Shown here one piece after another: positions 1 to 4,829 of a stretch of 8,021 nt of DNA. Made by a program: the position numbers and the translations under genes. This DNA is from 2-12-FULL-60-25 sp964638165 (GTDB taxonomy: Bacteria; Patescibacteriota; Patescibacteriia; 2-12-FULL-60-25). Where the stretch lies: positions 1 to 8,021 of the forward strand of contig CAZWYJ010000056.1 in NCBI GenBank assembly GCA_964638165.1, in the 5' to 3' direction. Below the pieces are notes generated by a model that was not told the DNA's origin, did not search any database, and saw nothing but the letters and a program-made list of their open reading frames with translations. The first letter of the stretch is position 1; each line of letters opens with the position of its first letter.

Positions 1-116
1 TGGGTGTGGATGAGAGAGAGGATGGGGGGTGAGTCTCGTCAAGGCAAGGAAGAGAGGGATGGGTAGGGATGAGAAGAGAGAGTAATCACGTCACGTTCTA
101 CGGGGAGAGCCGTGAT
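1..116. repeat. Remnant of the dispersed intergenic repeat with one degenerate 17-bp palindrome
   Basis: Bases 1-13 match 12 of 13 positions of 2992-3004, the right edge of the GC-rich hairpin element. In both places a G/A-rich stretch follows, then GTCACGTTCTACG (90-102 here, 3041-3053 there). In this copy the right arm of the palindrome has decayed (ACGGGGA instead of ACGTGAT). An outer pair, ATCACG at 85-90 and CGTGAT at 111-116, can still pair. The rest is purine-rich and shows no credible gene. The element probably continues to the left of the window. It lies downstream of the minus-strand glycosyltransferase and beyond its terminator. Confidence 0.55.
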
Positions 117-126
117 CAAGGATACC

Positions 127-149
127 AAAAAGGGCGGGAAAACCCGCCC
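127..149 (-). terminator. Intrinsic terminator of the glycosyltransferase gene
   Basis: Read on the minus strand, a perfect 7-bp GC stem (GGGCGGG/CCCGCCC) with a TTTT loop is followed at once by five T residues (127-131). It begins about 28 bases after the TAG stop at 177-179. This is a textbook Rho-independent terminator for the gene on its right. Confidence 0.85.
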
Positions 150-176
150 CACTGATACTGCTACTGCTACCGCCCC

Positions 177-1370
177 CTACAGCCAAAACGTGGGAATGCT
201 CTTTCGACTCAACAGATCTACGACGTGGAATGAGGAGACACCCGAAACCAAAACTTCTTGATAGATATGAAATGTCTGTTCGGCGATCGCGGTCCAGCGA
301 TGCTTGGCCTGAACACGATCATAGAGCGCTTCGCCCATGTTGGCACGTTCTGATTCGGTCATATCGAGGAGGTTTTCCATGGCGCGGGAAAGCGACGATG
401 CATCATTTACGCGAACGATGAGCGCATCATGCCCTGTAATATCGGTATTCTCCGGAATATCCGAAACAATGACCGGCTTTTTATACGACATGGCCTCCAG
501 AAGCGCGATTGACATCCCCTCATTTGTGCTCACGACAGCGTGCGCGAGCGCATGCGCCTGCAAGGCGCGCAAATCGTCCCCGCGCTGCTCTCCGACGAGT
601 TTTACGTGCGGGCACGTCTCCGCGAGATCGCGAAGAGACGCCGCGTACGCGTCCGTAAAGGAGGAACCGCCGATCACCACGAGCGGATGCGCGGCCGCGA
701 GCTCCGGGCGACGCTTCGCGAGGAGCGTATGCGCCTCAATGGCGACGTGAGCATTCTTGTGTGGAATGAGGCGGGCAACCAGAGCGAAGTACCCCTGCGG
801 ACGCAAACCAAAATCATTGAGACGCGAGGCGTCACCGATAGGAAGCGTGCGCACGCCATTCGGAACCGTGCTCGTCTGCGCATCATACGCGTTCATGCAG
901 TAGCGACTGATCTCATCCGAAACCGCAATGGTGCGATGCGCAAAACGACAGGCACACCACTCGCCAATGCGAAGCATGGCCTTGGCAAAAAATCCCCACT
1001 TGGCATGCTTACGATCAATGCAATGAAAGGTCGCGATGACCTTTGCCTTCGGATGCATGAGACGCACGAATCCCGCGAGGAGCGCAGGGCCCACGCCGTG
1101 GAGGTGAATGATGTCTGGATGGTCGCGTCGCGCCAGCACGATCGCCGTGAAGGTATGCGTGATGGCGTCGAGGTGCTTGGTATGGAGTCCGTAGCTCCAG
1201 CGACGCTCAATGCCACATGCCGGATTCGTTTCGCCCACATACCACTGCCGATCAAAGGAAATCACGCGTACGCCAAAACGCACGAGCTCGGTCGCGAGTT
1301 CTTCAACGTGGCGTTCAATCCCGCCGGAAGACGACGGAATCCCCTTGTGCCCGATCATGGTGACAATCAT
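177..1370 (-). CDS. GT4-type glycosyltransferase (GT-B fold), probable surface-polysaccharide assembly
   Basis: This 397-residue protein should transfer a sugar from a nucleotide-sugar donor to a glycan or lipid-linked acceptor at the cytoplasmic face of the membrane. Donor and acceptor cannot be read from sequence. The N-terminal Rossmann half starts with a KGIP..SGGIERHVEELA motif (residues about 9-26), typical of GT4 enzymes including the DUF1972-like EPS group. It continues with IIHLHGVGPAL (87-97) and TFHCIDRKH (114-122). The donor-binding half has VPNGV (169-173), ARLIPHKN (199-206) and the EX7E-type motif ending EGMSIALLEAM, with E284 and E292 as the conserved pair. Length is normal for the family. 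The open frame extends upstream to a TTG at 1484, but that stretch contains a good promoter (1443-1471), so the ATG at 1370 is preferred; the ATG at 1358, four codons in, is the alternative. No clear Shine-Dalgarno precedes either. It has its own terminator, so it is likely transcribed alone. Confidence 0.9.
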   Translation of the reverse strand: MIVTMIGHKGIPSSSGGIERHVEELATELVRFGVRVISFDRQWYVGETNPACGIERRWSYGLHTKHLDAITHTFTAIVLARRDHPDIIHLHGVGPALLAGFVRLMHPKAKVIATFHCIDRKHAKWGFFAKAMLRIGEWCACRFAHRTIAVSDEISRYCMNAYDAQTSTVPNGVRTLPIGDASRLNDFGLRPQGYFALVARLIPHKNAHVAIEAHTLLAKRRPELAAAHPLVVIGGSSFTDAYAASLRDLAETCPHVKLVGEQRGDDLRALQAHALAHAVVSTNEGMSIALLEAMSYKKPVIVSDIPENTDITGHDALIVRVNDASSLSRAMENLLDMTESERANMGEALYDRVQAKHRWTAIAEQTFHIYQEVLVSGVSSFHVVDLLSRKSIPTFWL

Positions 1371-1442
1371 AGATGAATGTTTTTCAGGGCGCTCAATACA
1401 AGCAAAAAGCGCGAACCGCTTGAGAAACCCTGGAAACAACCC

Positions 1443-1471
1443 ACCGTAACAGAAATCACCAAAAATGTCAA
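1443..1471 (-). promoter_or_regulatory. Sigma70-like promoter of the glycosyltransferase gene
   Basis: On the minus strand a perfect -35 box TTGACA (1466-1471) is followed by exactly 17 bases and a weak -10 box TACGGT (1443-1448). Transcription would start near 1436 and give a leader of about 65 bases before the ATG at 1370. Its position inside the longest open frame is the main reason for rejecting the TTG start at 1484. The weak -10 keeps confidence moderate. Confidence 0.5.
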
Positions 1472-1486
1472 GGGCGGATGACAAAT

Positions 1487-1568
1487 CCCGTATTCTAATA
1501 TCAATGCACCACCCCTCGACCCCTTTAAAACACCAGTCAATTGCCCATTAGGTCGCCCGTATTCTAAT
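1487..1568. repeat. 13-bp direct repeat pair in the divergent intergenic region
   Basis: CCCGTATTCTAAT occurs at 1487-1499 and again at 1556-1568, start points 69 bases apart. On the minus strand each copy reads ATTAGAATACGGG, which contains a -10-like TAGAAT, but neither has a convincing -35 at the right distance. The segment between them holds C-rich and T-rich runs and no gene. The pair may be two operator copies upstream of the glycosyltransferase promoter or the remains of a short duplication. The whole span 1372-1725 is otherwise gene-free and carries two divergent promoters. Confidence 0.45.
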
Positions 1569-1638
1569 GACGCCTTTAGGCCTTTGAGGGGTATCGCTGG
1601 AGCTTTCCCCTCCTCGCAGAAAATCGCGTCAAAATCCC

Positions 1639-1667
1639 TAGACAAAACTGCTGATTCCTGATATATA
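1639..1667 (+). promoter_or_regulatory. Sigma70-like promoter of the orphan plus-strand gene
   Basis: A -35 box TAGACA (1639-1644) is separated by 17 bases from a -10 box TATATA (1662-1667). Both differ little from consensus. Transcription should start near 1674, leaving a leader of about 50 bases that ends in a strong ribosome binding site. Confidence 0.55.
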
Positions 1668-1710
1668 CGAGCCACCTCATAGCATATCCGTGTCGGATAG
1701 TGCCATTTTC

Positions 1711-1719
1711 TAAGGAGGT
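1711..1719 (+). promoter_or_regulatory. Strong Shine-Dalgarno that fixes a GTG start
   Basis: TAAGGAGGT matches the anti-Shine-Dalgarno consensus almost perfectly and ends six bases before the GTG at 1726. It is the only near-perfect ribosome binding site at a gene start in the window; the minus-strand genes show none. It supports GTG as the true initiator of the orphan gene. Confidence 0.85.
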
Positions 1720-1725
1720 CGTACC

Positions 1726-2673
1726 GTGACAGAACCGAAGATCACACTTATCACCCGGAAACGACCCAATATCAGCATCCACGAGGGAACCCCGAATGAC
1801 CTGGAAACGAAACTGGAAAAAGTCGGGTACAAGCTCGTCTCTAGCACGCCGCTCGTTCTCGGCCTGAACTTCGCCGAGCATCTCTGGGCATACGGCGCCA
1901 TCGAGGAAGCGCCGAGCGGAAAGGTTCGGACGCACATCTGGGAATGCCGGGTCGAACCGGCGTCGATGGGCGATCGAAGATACGGTCTCGTCATCGAGGC
2001 TCGCAGGCAGATCACGCCGAAGAACGGCGAAGAGGACACCAGACACCGCGTGGCCATCAGAGCACTCACCGAAGGCGAGGCCGTGATGGTGATGTACGGC
2101 CAGGTCATCACCGTCTGGAAATCTGAAATCCACATCTGGGCGCCACCTGATGCGGACATCGATGAGGAAAATCCGCGACCAAAGGAGGACGACGAGGAGG
2201 CGACCATGACCAACTCCAGCGAAGAGGCTTCGGCCGACGGACGTGGCATAAGGCCTTCGCGCTTTTCGGCGAGAGTACGAGCAGGGGTGTTCGTGGACGG
2301 AGGAGATCACGACGAGCGCTCCTCGGGAGGCGACGGCTGCTGTGACGACTGCGACGGCTGCGACGACTGCTGTGACTGCGACGGAGAGGCGTATCACGAA
2401 GTGGCTGCAGCCGAAGCCGACGCACGCCAGAACGGCAATCCGGACACGGCATCAGCGGAACCCGAGGCCGACGTCGCTCCAGCAGGAGCGAGCGCCGAAA
2501 ACGTCGGCGGAGACGTGGGCGAATCCGACAGCGACACGAGCTTCGTCCCAATGGGCGTCCTCCCATTCAGTGGCGATCTCTTCGTCCCCATGACCATACC
2601 CCACGACGATCGCCGTGATCCCCCGGAAGACGATGAGGATCCCGCGGACGACGAGGACTCCGAAGACAAGTAG
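1726..2673 (+). CDS. Orphan acidic protein with a Cys/Asp cluster, function unknown
   Basis: I do not recognise this 315-residue protein. Residues 1-140 look globular, with alternating hydrophobic and charged strands, several Trp (54, 72, 131, 138) and a single Cys (74). No known catalytic motif or membrane segment is visible. From 141 the chain becomes acidic and low in complexity. Residues 205-218 (CCDDCDGCDDCCDC) hold seven cysteines in fourteen positions spaced by Asp and Gly, suggestive of metal binding or a disulphide knot; this is inference from composition. A long Ala/Glu/Asp stretch follows, then two FVPM-like hydrophobic islands (273-276 and 286-289) and an Asp/Glu tail ending EDSEDK. 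There is no signal peptide, so a cytoplasmic location is likelier. It is a lone plus-strand gene with its own promoter, strong ribosome binding site, GTG start, tandem stops (TAG TGA) and terminator. That argues for a real, well-expressed gene despite the odd composition. Confidence 0.75.
   Translation: MTEPKITLITRKRPNISIHEGTPNDLETKLEKVGYKLVSSTPLVLGLNFAEHLWAYGAIEEAPSGKVRTHIWECRVEPASMGDRRYGLVIEARRQITPKNGEEDTRHRVAIRALTEGEAVMVMYGQVITVWKSEIHIWAPPDADIDEENPRPKEDDEEATMTNSSEEASADGRGIRPSRFSARVRAGVFVDGGDHDERSSGGDGCCDDCDGCDDCCDCDGEAYHEVAAAEADARQNGNPDTASAEPEADVAPAGASAENVGGDVGESDSDTSFVPMGVLPFSGDLFVPMTIPHDDRRDPPEDDEDPADDEDSEDK
2194..2208 (+). promoter_or_regulatory. Possible internal ribosome binding site and in-frame ATG within the orphan gene
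   Basis: GAGGAGG (2194-2200) lies five bases before an in-frame ATG at 2206 (Met161), exactly where the globular N-terminal half gives way to the acidic Cys-rich half. Initiation here would yield a separate 155-residue C-terminal protein. The purine run could also arise by chance from Asp-Asp-Glu-Glu codons. Confidence 0.3.
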
Positions 2674-2674
2674 T

Positions 2675-2694
2675 GACGATCGCTCCCGATCGTC
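2675..2694 (+). other. Perfect 8-bp hairpin directly after the orphan gene's stop
   Basis: GACGATCG (2675-2682) and CGATCGTC (2687-2694) pair perfectly around a four-base CTCC loop, starting one base after the TAG stop. No T-tract follows, so it is not a terminator by itself. It could protect the 3' end of the message or bind a protein. Confidence 0.5.
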
Positions 2695-2751
2695 CGCACC
2701 TTACCCTTTCTTATCCTGACACGACGTCCTCGTGACGCAACGTTCCTAACC

Positions 2752-2796
2752 CAGAGCGGTTTCGAGATATCTTCTCGGAGCCGCTCTGTTCGTTTT
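2752..2796 (+). terminator. Intrinsic terminator of the orphan gene
   Basis: CAGAGCGG (2752-2759) pairs with CCGCTCTG (2781-2788). An inner CGAGA/TCTCG pair extends the stem around a short loop, and TTCGTTTT (2789-2796) follows. It sits about 80 bases after the stop codon. The span between stop and terminator holds only the 2675-2694 hairpin. Confidence 0.85.
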
Positions 2797-2815
2797 CAAG
2801 ATTTTCTCTGAACCC

Positions 2816-2832
2816 GTCGCGTAGAACGCGAC
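2816..2832. repeat. 17-bp palindrome, copy 1 (perfect arms)
   Basis: GTCGCGT-AGA-ACGCGAC has perfect 7-bp arms around a three-base centre. Read in reverse complement the centre is TCT, the same as at 3041-3057 and 90-106. It lies just left of the GC-rich hairpin element, on the opposite side from copies 2 and 3. Confidence 0.7.
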
Positions 2833-2864
2833 CCATCTTTATCACTCAGCTCCTGCATACATCC

Positions 2865-3000
2865 CCACCCATCCCCGGCCCTTCCCTTGAAAGGGAAGGG
2901 AGCTTGCTCTATGTGAGGCATGCGAAAAACCACCTTTGAGATCTCCCCTCCCTTTTGCCGAGCGAAGCGAGGCCAAGGGAGGGGCCGGGGGTGGGTGTAG
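2865..3000. repeat. GC-rich double-hairpin intergenic element, copy A
   Basis: The left hairpin is perfect: CCCTTCCCTT (2879-2888), a GA loop, and AAGGGAAGGG (2891-2900). The right hairpin pairs CCCCTCCCTT (2945-2954) with AAGGGAGGGG (2975-2984) around a GCGA-rich centre. The outer edges (CCACCCATCCCCGG on the left, CCGGGGGTGGGTG on the right) are also largely complementary, so the whole unit can fold as one nested palindrome. The first 41 bases (2865-2905) are identical to 7897-7937. It carries no reading frame that looks like a gene and lies between convergent genes. It is most likely a non-autonomous palindromic repeat (MITE or REP-like). Confidence 0.75.
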
Positions 3001-3020
3001 ATGAAGCAGGGAGGGGTTAG

Positions 3021-3057
3021 GTCACGTTTAACGCGACGGCGTCACGTTCTACGTGAT
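3021..3057. repeat. Tandem 17-bp palindromes, copies 2 and 3
   Basis: GTCACGT-TTA-ACGCGAC (3021-3037) and GTCACGT-TCT-ACGTGAT (3041-3057) are separated by three bases. Each has 6 of 7 arm positions complementary. With copy 1 at 2816-2832 they bracket the GC-rich hairpin element. They sit 34 bases beyond the stop of the minus-strand membrane-protein gene. No T-tract follows on the minus strand, so they do not look like ordinary terminators. Confidence 0.7.
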
Positions 3058-3090
3058 AGGGATGAGTACGTGCACGCCACCGGCATGCCC

Positions 3091-4689
3091 CTACCTGTCC
3101 ACGGCGTCGCTATCCAAAGCCGGAGCTGTTGATCGCAAAATCGTTTCCGTGAGCGCATCCGTTCCTCGAACAGATGCCTCGCCAATGAGCGAAAGGGTGG
3201 ACGAAGATTCTTCGGATGAAGGTCGAACCGCGATTTCAAATCCGAAGAGCGCACTCGACACGTCCGCATTCACGTTCGGAAGATTCCACTCGATCACGCG
3301 TCCCGTTGTCTTCCACGTTCCCCCATCCGGAGCCATGATGTTCCGCGTGGCCTCAACGCCATCCGGCAAACGCGCGGAAACGTGGATGGACGAGAGATTC
3401 GCATCAACCGGCCCGATATTCCACAGAACCCACAAGCGCGTCTCTTCGTTCGGAATGAACGGCAAGGGGCCTGCGCCGATCTGATCGCCGGATTCGGAGG
3501 TGTAACGGATGCTCTGGCTGAACGGAATTCCGGAACGAGACATGCCGAATGAGGCTGGGCCGAAACAGGCTTGATCGCCTTCGGGAGACGCGATCGCCGT
3601 CATCCACCGCGAACGCGTGGAAGACGCATCCCATGCCGGCAACTCGAGGGATGACGCATCCGCCGGAATCGGCATGATGAACGGGTCGTCCGAAGACGGA
3701 AGAACGGCAATAAGCGAAGATGAGGCGACGATGTTCCGGACGCGTACGGCAACGGGCTCATTCGGATACGCAACGGGAGGAGATTCGATGGTGCCATGAT
3801 CCCACGGGATCGTTTGAATAAATCGGGAGCCTGACTGGAGCGAACGGGACGCGGCAAAAACCTCCCAGTGTAAACGGGCCACGCCATCTGATGCGGGGAT
3901 GATCGGAACGAAGACATACCGCGTTTCATGCGGGAGCAGATCGCCGAGTGCCACGCGCTCGACCACGGAGTCCGATGTCTCAACCGGACGAAGTTCCATG
4001 GACGGAATCGCGCGGGCGCTCGTATTCCGAATGCGAAGCGGCAAAACCGCGCTATCATCGCTCGCGCAGGAAAAATCCACTTCCGGAGGAATGTCCGTTA
4101 TAACCGCACTCCCCTCCACCGTCCGAATCGCGTCCGCGCCGTATGTCCGCCTTCCCCACGTACGATCCGATGCTTCGATGAAGAACGAAAATGGAAGCGA
4201 ACTCCCTTCCGGATGAAAGGCTCGAACAACGGCATAAATGGTCCGCTCGCTATTGGCCGAAAGACCTCCGGATGAAACGAGATCGCGCCCATCGAACGGC
4301 ACAGACGCCTCAAGGATCTGAACCCCCGGCGGAACGCGCCACCGCATCCGCACGAATGCGTACGACGTATCACTCAGGGAACGGAGGCGCAGAATAACCG
4401 GCGTCGGATCCGCGGAAGCGATGGTCGGCATTTCGAACCGCACGTCAATATCCGGAGCGCCCACCGGACGAAACACGAGCGAAAGGATGAGGATGCCGAG
4501 CATGCATACGAGAATGATGAGCGCGGCGTCAAAAAGAAAAACGACTCGCGCCCAACGGCGGACATGTTTATACACGCGTTCGTAGTGTGCGCGAATCGGG
4601 CCCGTGAAGACGCGCGCCAAGCTGAAACCGGCCATCATGCCTTGGATGAGGACGCGCGAGGAATGTTTCTTGGGATCGGAGGGACGCAT
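3091..4689 (-). CDS. Single-pass membrane protein with large extracytoplasmic beta-rich region
   Basis: The family is not recognised. With the ATG at 4689 the protein has 532 residues. A short basic cytoplasmic N-terminus is followed by one strongly hydrophobic segment (about residues 49-73, VVFLFDAALIILVCMLGILILSLVF region flanked by RRWAR) with no cleavage site, so it is probably an N-in, C-out anchor. The remaining roughly 455 residues are rich in Ser, Pro, Val and beta-prone stretches. They resemble three or four successive immunoglobulin-like or CARDB/DUF11-like sandwiches, with phrases such as VLPLRIRNTSARAIPSMEL and LWVLWNIGPVDANLSSI typical of that kind of fold. This assignment rests on pattern only. 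The frame extends to a TTG at 4719, but those ten codons lie inside an AT-rich repeat, so the ATG is preferred. It follows the secreted hydrolase gene on the same strand after 140 bases and may be co-transcribed. Confidence 0.8.
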   Translation of the reverse strand: MRPSDPKKHSSRVLIQGMMAGFSLARVFTGPIRAHYERVYKHVRRWARVVFLFDAALIILVCMLGILILSLVFRPVGAPDIDVRFEMPTIASADPTPVILRLRSLSDTSYAFVRMRWRVPPGVQILEASVPFDGRDLVSSGGLSANSERTIYAVVRAFHPEGSSLPFSFFIEASDRTWGRRTYGADAIRTVEGSAVITDIPPEVDFSCASDDSAVLPLRIRNTSARAIPSMELRPVETSDSVVERVALGDLLPHETRYVFVPIIPASDGVARLHWEVFAASRSLQSGSRFIQTIPWDHGTIESPPVAYPNEPVAVRVRNIVASSSLIAVLPSSDDPFIMPIPADASSLELPAWDASSTRSRWMTAIASPEGDQACFGPASFGMSRSGIPFSQSIRYTSESGDQIGAGPLPFIPNEETRLWVLWNIGPVDANLSSIHVSARLPDGVEATRNIMAPDGGTWKTTGRVIEWNLPNVNADVSSALFGFEIAVRPSSEESSSTLSLIGEASVRGTDALTETILRSTAPALDSDAVDR

Positions 4690-4696
4690 AGAGAGT

Positions 4697-4814
4697 AAAT
4701 TCCAAATCACAAATTCCAAATCACAAATGGCAAGGAAATATCTTTACAATCGTTATTTGGCATTTTCATATCAAGAATTCTTCCTTATCACTTGTTATTT
4801 GTCATTTGGAATTT
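4697..4814. repeat. AT-rich inverted repeat inside the probable operon
   Basis: AAATTCCAAATCACAAATGGCAAG-like bases at 4711-4734 are complementary at 21 of 24 positions to 4791-4814. The left side also carries a tandem of AAATTCCAAATCAC (4697-4710 and 4711-4724). Composition is sharply more AT-rich than the genes on both sides. Short AATTCCAAAT-type palindromes of this kind are known as dispersed intergenic elements in several uncultivated lineages (general knowledge, not searched). It fills most of the space between two minus-strand genes and would form a long hairpin in the transcript. Confidence 0.7.
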
Positions 4815-4829
4815 GATATTTTGCTATTT

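Noticed and set aside
151..176. Tandem ACTGCT/ACTGAT triplet-like repeat
   Set aside because: Only three or four imperfect units in a short 3' spacer, too little to call a functional repeat.
540..1376. 278-codon plus-strand open frame
   Set aside because: It is antisense to the glycosyltransferase, whose family motifs are unmistakable. The product is Arg/His-rich with no domain pattern, as expected of a shadow frame in GC-rich DNA.
1371..1484. N-terminal extension of the glycosyltransferase to a TTG at 1484
   Set aside because: The stretch holds a TTGACA-N17-TACGGT promoter, and the protein family begins at the KGIP motif just inside the ATG at 1370.
1576..2397. 273-codon minus-strand open frame
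   Set aside because: It is antisense to the orphan gene, which has promoter, ribosome binding site and terminator in the plus direction. Its N-terminus is a Val/Ala run created by the Cys/Asp codons on the other strand.
2816..3057. CRISPR array
   Set aside because: Repeats are short palindromes at irregular spacing with a nested hairpin element and no spacer series; no cas gene is nearby.
2865..3057. Terminator of the minus-strand operon
   Set aside because: The hairpins beyond the stop at 3091 are not followed by a T-tract on the minus strand, so I did not call an intrinsic terminator, although they may still impede transcription.
4690..4719. N-terminal extension of the membrane protein to a TTG at 4719
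   Set aside because: The ten extra codons are encoded by the AT-rich inverted repeat and have no ribosome binding site.
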